This document shows, in pieces, positions 11,528 through 23,178 of a stretch of DNA of 64,000 nucleotides (its first letter is position 1; every line of letters starts with the position of its first letter). The translations under genes were made by a program, and so were the position numbers. The DNA is from Diphasiastrum complanatum (lineage: Eukaryota > Streptophyta > Lycopodiopsida > Lycopodiales > Lycopodiaceae): NCBI GenBank assembly GCA_029204225.1, contig CM055092.1, positions 81,203,870 through 81,267,869 on the forward strand. Direction: 5' to 3'. Under the pieces are notes generated by a model, which was not told the DNA's origin, made no database searches, and saw only the letters and a program-made list of their open reading frames with translations.

Positions 11528-11818
11528 CATAGTAGGTTTCTTTCCTTGCCTAACTTGAATCCAAGATCTAGTCAATCTACTATCAAAGAGACGGAGTTAG
11601 TTGTCACGCGTAAATTCATTCCCATGAGAGCGATAGTATAGTTCAGATTTCAACATGAATGGAGGATCTAACACTAACATCCATTAACACTAAGAATTAA
11701 CACTACATCCATTAACCCTAAATCCACCACAGTGATAGAAACTTACTCTTCTCTCTCTCAAAAAGCATAGAAATAGCAATCCCAATAATGATCAAATCCA
11801 ACAATCAGCAAAAAATGC
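11528..11818 (-). repeat. 3' LTR remnant of the main family G element
   Basis: About 290 bp match the U5-side part of the G LTR at 34,395-34,690, with about 15 substitutions by eye plus a short deletion. The family end TGTAGTGGG (reverse strand) has decayed to CATAGTAGG. The flank ACATC (11,523-11,527) pairs with ACGTC next to the 5' LTR at 44,155-44,159, a 4-of-5 target duplication. The U3 side and the polypurine tract are deleted: the LTR joins the ORF remnant at a short A-run near 11,815. Confidence 0.65.
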
Positions 11819-12360
11819 CAGGGTAGGAAGGCAATCATCCCATTTGGTTGCCACTGACGCCAACAGAGTTAGATCTTTTGCAAACATTGTCGATTGTCGC
11901 ACCGTTGGATCCGGAGAGTGGGCATACTCTCTCTGATATGCTTGTAAGGCCGGGTGGAAATCCACTGAAATATTCCAGCTGTAAGGTTGGTGGATGATTG
12001 GCCAATTGGGTGTATGGATGGTGATTTTATCCATAGCCAATCCCAAATCTTCCATTTTTGTCTTTGCATTCTCCACGACGACTGCTCTCCCAGTGCAGGT
12101 ATTTTGTCCAATTCTTTGTCGGCCTCGATCTCGGAGGTTTTAAATTTGAGAACCCATCCACCACGCGAGGACTCATGTGGATGCTGCTTTAAGAAGGTCT
12201 GGATCTGGTCCTCCACGCTGATGGGCCTTTTGAATAAATGGCTTGTCCTTGATGAGGATGGACCTGCTTGTACTGCCGGTATAGTTGGCGGTTGATCTGC
12301 TAGATCTGGAGCTCCCCCCTGGTCCATGCTCGAGTCAACCCCTATATCCATCTGTACAGC
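11819..12360 (-). pseudogene. Main family G element, downstream ORF C-terminal part
   Basis: Reading leftward from 12,360, the frame gives QMDIGVDSSMDQGG, AVQAGPSSSRTSHLFKRPI, SSRGGWVLKFKTSEIEA, a frame change near 12,080, then SVDFHPALQAYQREYAHSPD and DLTLLASVATKWDDCLPTLA. It continues the ORF half at 24,421-26,509: removing the LARD nest at 12,361-24,420 and one copy of the AYAGC flank joins the two halves at SPSHQEAV. The rest, including the FMEKV block, was lost in a deletion that fused it to the LTR remnant. Confidence 0.7.
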
Positions 12361-12957
12361 TGTTGTAAAGCTACCTTTACAAGCTTTACTTCCGGCGCCA
12401 TAGGCGCCAGCTATGTCCCTGACGCCAGCATAGCTCCTGCTGCTTCCGACGCCAACGGCGCCGGCGCCGCTCCCGGCGCCACTGTGACCAGAATCCAGCC
12501 GGCGCCAAGTTCCTATGGCTGAAAATCTTTGATCGGTTCTAGCGGAGTCCAGAGAGCTCAGATCGATGTGCAATCACCTCACACGATCTAGGCATGATTA
12601 AAGGAAGCCTGGGGATCAATAAAATCTATAGAGAGAAAATGACTTTCTAGAAAGAGAAAATCCTAGAGAGAGAAAAATGTGCTATACCAGCTTGGGTAGA
12701 GTACTTGGTATGAGGGGGGTGCCGAATCACACCAATACTATAGGGGAGTGCGGGTTGTGACTCAGGGCGAGCTCCAACCAAGTCTCAGCCTCCCTTGCTG
12801 GAATGTTGTCATGGCTCTCGCCTTGGCATGCTAGCGCCCCGGAGACTAGACCCGAGACCCCCGATCTAGCATGGCGCCAGGTTGGATCTCAATGTTGGTT
12901 TTCGGAACTTCAACTTGGTAAAGTCTGATCGTTGTTGGCGAGTTGGCTGCTTGTATG
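12361..12957 (+). repeat. LARD LTR, left part, split by a nested copy
   Basis: This is the start of the first plus-strand LTR, with the GGCGCC-rich segment at 12,385-12,510. An internal deletion of roughly 500 bp lies at about 12,850 (GGAGACTAGA joined to CCCGAGACCC). It ends with GTATG at 12,953-12,957, the 5-bp duplication also found at 16,819-16,823, where the same LTR continues. Confidence 0.75.
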
Positions 12958-15900
12958 TGTAGCGCAAGCATCCCAAAGGGAGCCGGAAACCATGACTCAG
13001 CTTTCCAGCCTTCAACTCTTGCCATCCAAACCCACTTGACATACAAGCAGCCAACTCGCCAACAACGATCAGACTTAACAAACTTGAAGTTCCGAAAACC
13101 AACATTGAGATCCAACCTGGCGCCATGCCAGATCGGGGGTCCCGATGTGGGTGACTTCCCTCCAAGCAAGCCGCCCGACATAGATCAAACTTAACCAACT
13201 CGAAGCTTCGTTACAAACGAGTAACATCCATTCCAAGCAAGCGGTCTGACTTACATCAGACTTAACCAATTGAAAGCTTCGTCACGAGCGCTGGAAGCCA
13301 ACATGGCGCCACGCCAGACTGGTCAGCCATAAACAAGTAACATCCACCCAAGCAAGCCATCCAACTCAGCCGACAGGTTAGAGCCCGATCCCCAAGAGCT
13401 TAACCCATTCACATTCATGCAAGGAACACTCAGAACCACAAGCCGCGACAGATATCGAAACAACCAGTTCTTGGACCAAATGGTCCTGAGGGCATACCGT
13501 TGGCGTCCCGGGATATGACCCTCAACTATGTGCCAAGTTAAAAATTTTGAAAGCGGCCTTACAACTGGCGCTTTTACAGAACACTGAAACCCAGAAGGTA
13601 ATCAGAGTCAGTTTGAGAAAAATCCCACTTTATTGATAAATCTGAGAAGGTTACATTTCAAGTATGTGACCGACCCTAGTCTCCGGGGCGCTAGCATGCC
13701 AAGGCGAGAGCCATGACAACATTCCAGCAAGGGAAGCTGAGACTTGGTTGGAGCTCGCCCTGAGTCGCAACCCGCACTCCCCTATAGTATTGGTGTGAAT
13801 CGGCACCCCCCCCCCCCCTCATACCAAGCACTCTACCCAAGCTGGTAAAGCACGTTTTTTTCTCTCTCTAGGATTTTCTCTTTCTAGAAAGTCATTTTCT
13901 CTCTCTAGATTGTATTGATCCCCAGGCTTCCTTTAATCATGCCTAGATCGTGTGAGGTGATTGCACATCGATCTGAGCTCTCTGGACTCCGCTAAAACCG
14001 ATCAAAGATTTTCAGCCATAGGAACTTGGCGCCGGCTGGATTCTGGTCATAGTGGCGCTGGGAGCGGCGCTGGCGCCGTTGGCGCCAGGAGCAGGAGGGG
14101 CGCTGCTGGCGCCGGGGACATAGCTGGCGCCGGAAGTAAAGCTTGTAAAGGTAGCTTTACAACATCCACCCCACCTTTATAAAATCTGATGTCCTCATCA
14201 GATGTCAGATTAAAGTAAAGGTGTCTTCCAATTAAAATGACTATACATTTAAGCTACTTCGCACAATACTCAATTTACTGGCCACTTTTTATTAACATTG
14301 GAGCTGGCACACCACAAGTCGGAGGCTCAGCTTTTTGTACTAAAAAATTACATAACTTGAAAAAAATATCTTTGTCTGGGAAAAGCGTAGATTTGATATC
14401 GCTTTCGTAAAACCCGCGAACCTTATCAACTGGTGACAGAGGCCTTTCTTTGAAATGTACACCCCTGTCGCTTCTGACTTTCGACTTTGAAACTCCTTTG
14501 AGCTCCTGATTTGTCCTTGATGCACTTTGTGTTGAGCTCCCTGAGCTCCAGATCTGTTCAGTTCCACACAGGTATCAAGGCTCCCTGAGCAAAAGGATTT
14601 ATCGTTTGATTGCCCACTTTATGGTCCACTCCGCGCCTTGTTGCTTCTACACCTTGATTTCTCTCCTTGTCCCAGTCTGATCTTGATACTTTTCCATCTT
14701 GGCTCTTTAAGGTAGGCAAAGATTGAGTACTCCGCAATGCACCTCTCACTTAGCTTGAAGTAGCTCTTTGAATCAGCCCAAATGTAACCATTGACCTCGT
14801 GGAAAGCCAAAGGGTCGCACCAGTTTGATCCGCATCCGAACTATCTCTTCGCATTTGTTTGAAGCACCATGTCCGTCACGCAAAACTTGACTTTCACAAT
14901 TCCATCACTGGTCAGTTGCCTCACAGTCAAAACAAGAAGTGTACATCGAGCTTGGCTTCAAGTAGCTCTCTTTGAATCAGACACATGCACCCAGAGTTTG
15001 CACTAGTCCAATCTCAACGCGAACTGTCCCTTAGCGTCCGTTCAAAATACCAAGTCTCTCATGCAAGACTCAACTTTCACAGTTCCTTCATTGATCAGCT
15101 GCCTTACACGTAACACAAGCCAGCGTACTCATATGTTTCCTCATCATTGCTGGTCCAGAGAAAGCCTATAACACATTTTCCTTTCCACAACAAAAACTTG
15201 TCAACTTATTAGGTCCAAAGTTCGCCAGTCTTCTCGTGTGAGTATGGCTAGGTCACCTTGAATTTGCCCCCATTTTGATCAACTTTTATTCAAAATTTGC
15301 CCAAAGAGAGAGGTGTGTGTGATAGTTCCCCTCCACTTATAAAATCAGCTGATCGGACTTAGAGTAGAGTTCTTTGGACAAAAAGCCTTTCCAACACTTT
15401 GCTTCCCATCTGCTAGGATTATGGCTCGATCCAACTTGTTGCCAATCTCTGAAGAGGATCCTAGTCTTTTCCCCTTTGAGGAAAAACCCAATTGATACTG
15501 GATATCACCCATGCTCAGTGAGTTTCAGTTCCGAAGGTGGCCGTCCAAAAATGAAGACCAACTGCTCCATAGAAGATCTCCCCTGAAATTGCCCTTTCCA
15601 ACTTTTGACTTCCTGCTTGCGTCTGGTGGGCGTTGTCGCAAATGAAACTAACCCAAGAAACATGCTAGCCATCCATCCTTTGCAAACATTGAGTCGTTTC
15701 GTTGTTGTTCGCGTGTGAGTACTTGAACTGCAAATCCGCCCCACAGATTCTGTAGTCCTCTTACAAGCAGCAAACTTGCCAACAACGATCAGACTTAACC
15801 AACTTGAAGTTCCGAAAACCAACATTGAGATCCAACCTGGCGCCATGCCAGATCGGGATGTGGGTGACTTCCCTCCAAGCAAGCCGGCCGACATACATCA

Positions 15901-16818
15901 AACTTAACCAACTCGAAGCTTCGTTACAAACGAGTAACATCCATTCCAAGCAAGCGGTCTGACTTACATCAGACTTAACCAACTGAAAGCTTCGTCACGA
16001 GCGCTGGAAGCCAACCTGGCGCCACGCCAGACTGGTCAGCCATAAATAGGTAACATCCACCCAAGCAAGCCATCCAACTCATCCGACAGATTAGAGCCCG
16101 TTCTCCAAGAGCTTAACCCATTCACGTTCATGCAAGGAATACTCAGAACGACAAGCCGCGACAGATATGGAAACAACCAGTTCCTTGACCAAATGGTCCC
16201 GACAGCATACCACTGGCGCCACGGACCGAATGGTCCCGACGGCATACCACTGGCGTCCGGAGATATGACCCTCAGCTATGTGCCAATTAAAAATTTTGAA
16301 AGCGGCCTTACAACTGGCGCTTTTACCGAACAAACCTAGAAGGTAATCAGAGTCAGTTTGAGAAAAATCCCACTTTATTGATAAATCTGAGAAGGTTACA
16401 TTTCAAGTGTGTGACCGACCCTAGTCTCTGGGGCGCTAGCATGCCAAGGCGAGAGCCATGACAACATTCCAGCAAGGGAGGCTGAGACTTGGTTGGAGCT
16501 CGCCCTGAGTCGCAACCTGCACTCCCCTATAGTATTGGTGTGATTCGGCACCCCCCTCATACCAAGCACTCTACCCAAGCTGGTAAAGCACGTTTTTTTC
16601 TCTCTCTAGGATTTTCTCTCTCTAGATTTTATTGATCCCCATGCTTCCTTTAATCTTGCCTAGATCGTGTGATGTGATTGCACATCGATCTGAGCTCTCT
16701 GGACTCCGCTAGAACTGATCAAAGATTTTCAGCCATAAGAACTTGGCGCCGGCTGGATTCTGGTCACAGTGGCGCCGGGGACATAGCTTGTAAAGCTTGT
16801 AAAGGTAGCTTTACAACA
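12958..16818 (-). mobile_element. Reversed LARD inserted in the LTR of another LARD
   Basis: On the reverse strand lie a complete 1,207-bp LTR (12,958-14,164, TGTAGCGC to TTACAACA), the purine tract (14,165-14,179), internal sequence to about 15,762, and then most of the second LTR (15,763-16,818). Its ends are canonical and it is flanked by GTATG on both sides. The tRNA site, about 750 bp of internal region and the last ~90 bp of the 5' LTR are missing. The join at 15,762 lies within a few bases of the LTR position equivalent to the insertion site. The internal region matches 17,650-19,242 and has no ORF of note. Confidence 0.75.
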
Positions 16819-16905
16819 GTATGTCAAGTGGGTTTGGATGGCAAGAGTTGAAGGCTGGGAAGCTAAGTCGTGGTTCCCGGCTCCCTTTGGAATGCTTGCG
16901 CTACA
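16819..16905 (+). repeat. LARD LTR, right part, continuing after the nested copy
   Basis: The last 87 bp of the first plus-strand LTR start at the duplicated GTATG and end GCGCTACA. Joined to 12,361-12,957 it makes one LTR carrying an internal deletion. Confidence 0.75.
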
Positions 16906-19242
16906 TGTGGTATCAGAGCCGACTGGCCGGTCAGCTATGCGGATCTCGCGGAAATGGCCACGGTTTGGGGTTCATCAAGACAACTGTTGTGCAAGGTGCT
17001 GCCCACAGTGTAAGCACGGGTGCGTCCACGGTCGAGGTGGTCGGCAGAACAGGGGACTTGATGAGTCAAGGTACTGCCCTTGAGGTGTAAGCACCGTCAG
17101 TTCTCGCAGTTTGGGCCTGGCGCTGTCCGCACGTAAGACGGATGAGGCAAAGTGCTGCCTAGGTAGGTGAAAGCACGGTCTGTACCTTGTGGGGTGCGGG
17201 GTGACATATTCGAACTGTACGGGTTAACCATTGATACAGAGATGCTGCTCGAATTCGGGTGTAAAGCACGGGTGGTTAGCTGCCGGTGCGGGATAGCTAC
17301 CGATCGTTTAGCTATAAGGGCTATCGACCAAAAAGTGGTGGGGCGTGACTGAGGCAATGTGCTGCTTAATGGTGAAAGCACGGATAGTTGGAGGGGTGTC
17401 CTATGTGGGCTGATTCCATGATCGATTTGTATGGGCGCGGCTAGGCAAAGGTCCGTTGGCAGGACCATCTCAAAGGGGGACCTTGTCTTTGTTACTTGTT
17501 AGTAAACCTGCCTGAGTGTCTTACTTGTATGTATTCGTGGTGAGTCTTAGTACTCATGCTTTGCCTGGTTTGCATGATTGCTTGTGATACAAGGAGCTGA
17601 TGGCTCGAGAAGGAACCTTTTCTTTTGAAGGCTGATACCATCAAACAAAGAGGACTACAGAATCTGTGGGGCAGATTTGCAGTTCAAGTACTCACACGTG
17701 AACGACAACGAAACGACTCAATGTTTGCAAAGGATGGATGGCTAGCCTATTTCTTGGGTTAGTTTCATTTGCGACAACGCCCACCAAACGCAAGCAGGAA
17801 GTCAAAAGTTGGAAAGGGCAATTTCAGGGGAGATCTTCTATAGTAGTTGGTCTTCATTTTGGGATGGCCACCTTCGGAACTGAAACTCACTGAGCATGGG
17901 TGATATCCAGTATCAGTTGGGTTTTTCCTCAAAGGGGAAAAAGACTAGGATCCTCTTCAGAGATTGGCAACAAGTTGGATCGAGCCATAATCCAAGCAGA
18001 TCGGAAGCAAAGTGTTGGAAAGGCTTTTTGTCCGAAGAACTCTACTCTAAGTCCGATCAGCTGATTTTATAAGTGGAGGGGAACTATCACACACAGCTCT
18101 CTCTTGGGGCAAATTTTGAATGAAAGTTGATAAAAATGAGGGCAAATTCAAGGTGACCTAGCCATACTCACACGAGGAGACTCGCAAACTTTGGACCTAA
18201 TAAGTTGACAGGTTTTTGTTGTGGAAAGGAAAGTTTGTTATAGGCTTTCTCTGGACCAGCAATGATGAGGAAACATATGAGTACGCTGGCTTGTGTTACG
18301 TGTAAGGTAGCTGATCAATGAAGGAACTGTGAAAGTTGAGTCTTGCATGAGAGACTTGGTATTTTGAACGGACGCTAAGGGACAGTTCGCGTTGAGATCG
18401 GACTAGTGCAAACTCTGGATGCATGTGTCTGATTCAAAGAGAGCTACTTGAAGCCAAGCTCGATGTACACTTCTTGTTTTGACTGTGAGGCAACTGACCA
18501 GTGATGGAATTGTGAAAGTCAAGTTTTGCGTGACGGACATGGTGCTGCAAACAAACGCGAAGAGATAGTTCGAATGCGGATCAAACTGGTGAGACCCTTT
18601 GGCTTTCCACGAGGTCAATGGTTACATTTGGGCTGATTCAAAGAGCTACTTCAAGCTAAGTGAGAGGTGCATTGCGGAGTACTCAATCTTTGCCTACCTT
18701 AAAGAGCCAAGATGGAAAAGAATCAAGATCAGGCTGGAACAAGAAGAGAAATCAAGGTGCAGAAGCAACAAGGCACGGAGTGGACCATAAAGTGGGCAAT
18801 CAAACGATAAATCCTTCGGCTCAGGGAGCCTTGATACCTGTGCAGAACTGAACAAATCTGGAGCTCAGAGAGCTCAACACAAAGTGCATCAAGGACAAAT
18901 CAGGAGCTCAAAGGAGTTCCAAAGTCGAAAGTCAGAAGCGACAGGGGTGAACATTTCAAAGAAAGGCCTCTATCACCAGTTAATAAGGTTCTCGGGTTTT
19001 ACGAAAGCGATATCAAATCTACGCTTTTCCAAGACAAAGATATATTTTCAAGTTATGTAATTTTTCAGTACAAAGAGCTGAGCCTCCGACTTGTGGTGTG
19101 CCAGCTTCAATCTTAATAAAAAGTGGCCAGTAAATTGAGTACTGTGCCAAGTAGCTTAAATGTATAGTTATTTTAATTGGGAGACACCTTTACTTTAATC
19201 TGACATCTGATGAGGACATCAGATTTTATAAAGGAGGGGTGG
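16906..19242 (+). mobile_element. LARD internal region 1, non-coding
   Basis: About 2.34 kb run from the tRNA site to the purine tract AAAGGAGGGGTGG at 19,230-19,242. No frame beyond about 120 residues exists and none resembles gag or pol. The region has one partial copy of the GAGGCAATGTGCTGC repeat (17,140-17,400) that is amplified in internal region 2. The rest matches the reversed copies at 14,165-15,762 and 56,247-57,640. It must be copied by proteins supplied in trans. Confidence 0.7.
16908..16920 (+). other. LARD primer binding site, initiator tRNA-Met type
   Basis: TGGTATCAGAGCC lies two bases after the LTR end CTACA. It is the standard complement of the 3' end of plant initiator tRNA-Met, used to prime minus-strand DNA. 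The copies at 20,455 and 63,446 carry one change (TATCATAGCC). Confidence 0.8.
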
Positions 19243-20452
19243 TGTTGTAAAGCTACCTTTACAAGCTTTACTTCCGGCGCCATCGGCGCCAGCTATGTCC
19301 CCGGCGCCAGCAGCTCCCGGCTACACTGTGACCAGAATCCAGCCGGCGCCAAGTTCCTATGGCTGAAAATCTTTGATCGGTTTTAGCGGAGTCCAGAGAG
19401 CTCAGATCGATGTGCAATCACCTCACACGATCTAGGCATGATTAAAGGAAGCCTGGGGATCAATACAATCTAGAGAGAGAAAATGGCTTTCTAGAAAGAG
19501 AAAATCCTAGAGAGAGAAAAAAACGTGCTTTACCAGCTTGGGTAGAGTGCTTGGTATGAGGGGGGGGGGTGCCGATTCACACCAATACTATAGGGGAGTG
19601 CGGGTTGCGACTCAGGGCGAGCTCCAACCAAGTCTCAGCTTCCCTTGCTGGAATGTTGTCATGGCTCTCGCCTTGGCATGCTAGCGCCCTGGAGACTAGG
19701 GTCGGTCACACACTTGAAATGTAACCTTCTCAGATTTATCAATAAAGTGGGATTTTTCTCAAACTGACTCTGATTACCTTTTGGGTTTCAATGTTCTGTA
19801 ATAGCGCCAGTTGTAAGGCCGTTATCAAAATTTTTAATTGGCACATAGCTGAGGGTCGTATCCCGGGACGCCAGCGGTATGCCGTCGGGACCATTCGGTC
19901 CGTGGCGCCAGCGGTATGCTGTCGGGACCATTTGGTGCAGGAACTGGTTGTTTCCATATCTGTCGCGGCTTGTGGTTCTGAGTTTTCCTTGCGTGAACGT
20001 GAATGGGTTAAGCTCTTGGGGAACGGACACTAACCTGTCGACTGAGTTGGATGGCTTGCTTGGGTGGATGTTACCTGTTTATGGCTATCCAGTCTCGCGT
20101 GGCGCCAGGTTGGTTTCCAGCGCTCGTGACGAAGCTTTCAATTGGTTAAGTCCGATGTAAGTCAGACCGCTTGCTTGGAATGGATGTTACTCGTTTGTAA
20201 CGAAGCTACGAGTTGGTTAAGTTTGATGTATGTCGGGCGGCTTGCTTGGAGGGAAGTCCCCACATCTGGACCCCCGATCTGGCATGGCGCCAGGTTGGAT
20301 CTCAATGTTGGTTTTCGGAACTTCAAGTTGGTTAAGTCTGATCGTTATTGGAGAGTTGGTTGCTTGTATGTCAAGTGGGTTTGGATGGCAAGAGTTGAAG
20401 GTTAGAAAGCTAAGTCGTGGTTCCCGGCTCCCTTTGGGATGCATGCGCTACA
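19243..20452 (+). repeat. LARD LTR 2, complete, shared between tandem units
   Basis: This 1,210-bp LTR runs from TGTTGTAAAGC to GCGCTACA with a purine tract immediately before it and a tRNA-Met site two bases after it. It is therefore the 3' LTR of one unit and the 5' LTR of the next. Notable parts are an 8-bp inverted repeat at the very start (GTAAAGCT and AGCTTTAC), clustered GGCGCC palindromes in the first 100 bp, CT/GA-rich boxes around 19,470-19,530 and an AATAAA signal near 19,740. Short open frames here occur on both strands and recur only because the LTR recurs. Confidence 0.8.
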
Positions 20453-23178
20453 TGTGGTATCATAGCCGACTGGCCGGTCAGCTATGCGGATCTCACGAAA
20501 ATGGCCAAGTTTTGGGGTTCATCAAGACAACTGTTGTGCAAGGTGCTGCCCACAGTGTAAGCAGGGGTGCATCCACGGTCGGGGTGGTTGGAAGGACGGG
20601 GCTTGATGAGTCAAAGTGCTGCCCTTGAGGTGTAAGCACGGTCAGTTTCCGCGGTTCGGGCCTGGCGCCGTCTGCACGTAGGACGGATGAGGCAATGTGC
20701 TGCCATTAGGATGGTGTAAGCATGGTCTGTGCCTTGTGGGGTGCGGGGTGACATATTCGCGATGGCCACCGTTCGTTTAGCTATAAGGGCTATCGACCAA
20801 ATTTGGTGGGGGCGTTACTGAGGCAATGTGATGTCTAACGGTGAAAGCACGGGTGCGTCCACGATTTGGGTGGTATGCTGCCGATCGTTTAGCTATAAGG
20901 GCTTTCGACTAAATTTGGTGGGGGCGTTACTGAGGCAATGTGTTGCCTAACGTTGAAAGCACGGGTGCGTCCACGGGGGTGGTATATTCAAGGATAGCTG
21001 CCATTCGTTTAGCTATAAGGGCTATTGACCAAATTTGGTGGGGGCGTTACTGAGGCAATGTGCTGCCTAACTGTGAAAGCACGGGTGCGTCCACGATTGG
21101 GGGGTACGCTGCCGATCGTTTAGTTATAAGGGCTATCAACTAGATTTGGTGGGGGCGTTACTGAGGCAATGTGCTGTCTGACGGTGAAAGCACGGGTTCG
21201 TCCACGGGGTGGTATATTCAAGGATAGCTGCCGATCGTTTAGCTATAAGGGCTATCGATCAAAAAGTGGTGGGGAGTGACTGAGGCAATGTGCTGCTTAA
21301 TGGTGAAAACACGGATGGTTGGAGGGGTGTCCTATGTGGGCTGATTCTGTGATCGATTTGTATGGGCGCGGCCAGGCAAAGGTCCGTTGGCAGGACCATC
21401 TCAAAGGGGGACCTTGTCTTTGTTACTTGTTAGTAAACCTGCCTAAGTGTCTTACTTGTATGTATTCATGGTGAGTTTTAGTACTCGTACTTTGCCTGGT
21501 TTGCATGATTGCTTGTGATACAAGGAGCTGATGGCTCAAGAAGGAACCTTTTCTTTTGAAGGCTGATACCATCAAACAAAGAGGACTACAGAATCTATGG
21601 GGCAGATTTGCAGTTCAAGTACTCACACGTGAACGACAATGAAACGACTCAATGTTTGCAAAGGATGGATGGCTAGCCTCTTTCTTGGGTTAGTTTCATT
21701 TGCGACAACGCCCACTAGACGCAAGCAGGAAGTCAAAAGTTGGAAAGGGCAATTTCAGGGGAGATCTTCTATGGAGCAGTTGGTCTTCATTTTGGGACGG
21801 CCACCTTCAGAACTGAAACTCACTGAGCATGGGTGATATCCAGTATCAGTTGGGTTTTTCCTCAAAGGGGAAAAGACTAAGATCCTCTTCAGAGATTGGC
21901 AACAAGTTGGATCGAGCCATAATCCTAGCAGATGGGAAGCAAAGTGTTGGAAAGGCTTTTTGTCCGAAGAACTCTACTCTAAGTCCGATCAGCTGATTTT
22001 ATAAGTGGAGGGGAACTATCACACACAGCTCTCTCTTGGGGCAAATTTTGAATGAAAGTTGATAAAAATGGGGGCAAATTCAAGGTGACCTAGCCATACT
22101 CACACGAGGAGACTGGCAAACTTTGGACCTAATAAGTTGACAAGTTTTTGTTGTGGAAAGGAAAGTGTGTTATAGGCTTTCTCTGGACCAGCAATGATGA
22201 GGAAACATATGAGTACGCTGGCTTGTGTTACGTGTAAGGCAGCTGATCAATGAAGGAATTGTGAAAGTTGAGTCTTGCATGAGAGACTTGGTATTTCGAA
22301 CGGACGCTAAGGGACAGTTCGCGTTGAGATTGGACTAGTGCAAACTCTGGGTGCATGTGTCTGATTCAAAGAGAGCTACTTGAAGCCAAGCTCGATGTAC
22401 ACTTCTTGTTTCGAATGTGAGGCAACTGACCAGTGATGGAATTGTGAAAGTCAAGTTTTGCGCGACGGACATGGTGCTTCAAACAAATGCGAAGAGATAG
22501 TTCGAATGCGGATCAAACTGGTGAGACCCTTTGGCTTTCCACGAGGTCAATGGTTAAATTTGGGCTGATTCAAAGAGCTTCTTCAAGCTAAGTGAGAGGT
22601 GCATTGCGGAGTACTCAATCTTTGCCTACCTTAAAGAGCCAAGATGGAAAAGTATCAAGATCAGGCTGGGACAAGGAGAGAAATCAAGGTGCAGAAGCAA
22701 CAAGGCACGGAGTGGACCATAAAGTGGGCAATCAAACGATAAACCCTTCGGCTCAGGGAACCTTGATACCTATGTGGAACTGAACAAATCTGGAGCTCAG
22801 GGAGCTCAACACAAAGTGCATAAAGGACAAATCAGGAGCTCAAAGGAGTTCCAAAGTCAAAAGTCAGAAGCGACAGGGGCGTACATTTCATAGAAAGGCC
22901 TCTGTCACCAGTTGATAAGGTTCTCGGGTTTTACGAAAGCGATATCAAATCTACGCTTTTCCCAGACAAAGATATTTTTTTTTCAAGTTATGTAATTTTT
23001 CAGTACAAAAAGCTGAGCCTCCGACTTGTGGCGTGCCAGCTTCAATCTTAATAAAAAGTGGCCAGTAAATTGAGTACTGTGCCAAGTAGCTCAAATGTAT
23101 AGTCATTTTAATCGGGAGACACCTTTACTTTAATCTGACATCTGATGAGGACATCAGATTTTATAAAGGTGAGGTGGA
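20453..23178 (+). mobile_element. LARD internal region 2, non-coding
   Basis: About 2.73 kb run from the tRNA site at 20,455 to the purine tract AAGGTGAGGTGGA ending at 23,178. It is longer than internal region 1 mainly because of a tandem array at 20,689-21,400. The second half (21,400-23,178) matches 17,460-19,242 almost base for base by eye. No retroelement protein domain is present. Confidence 0.7.
20689..21400 (+). repeat. Tandem repeat with alternating unit length
   Basis: Units begin GAGGCAATGTG at 20,689, 20,820, 20,932, 21,052, 21,163 and 21,282, giving lengths 131, 112, 120, 111 and 119. Long units carry an extra TTCAAGGATAGCTGCC-type insert, so the array is a dimer of about 231 bp repeated twice. 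Each unit holds GAAAGCACGGGTGCGTCCACG and TTTAGCTATAAGGGCTAT. The same array starts at about 63,685 at the right end of the window. Confidence 0.75.

Noticed and set aside
12380-12573. Repeated Gly/Ala-rich ORF starting MHIDLSSLDSA in the LARD LTRs (also near 13,961, 23,161 and 62,780)
   Set aside because: It lies in the LTR U3, recurs only because the LTR recurs, varies in length with GGCGCC copy number, and frames occur on both strands.
16908-16920. tRNA gene at TATCAGAGCC-type sites
   Set aside because: Only the 3'-end complement is present, next to an LTR end, as expected for a primer site.
19739-20450. Overlapping 70-130 residue ORFs on both strands of the LARD LTR
   Set aside because: They mirror each other on opposite strands, have no domain, and cross LTR structural signals.
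20689-21400. Possible CRISPR-like array
   Set aside because: Units are contiguous 111-131 bp tandem copies with no unique spacers, inside a plant retroelement.
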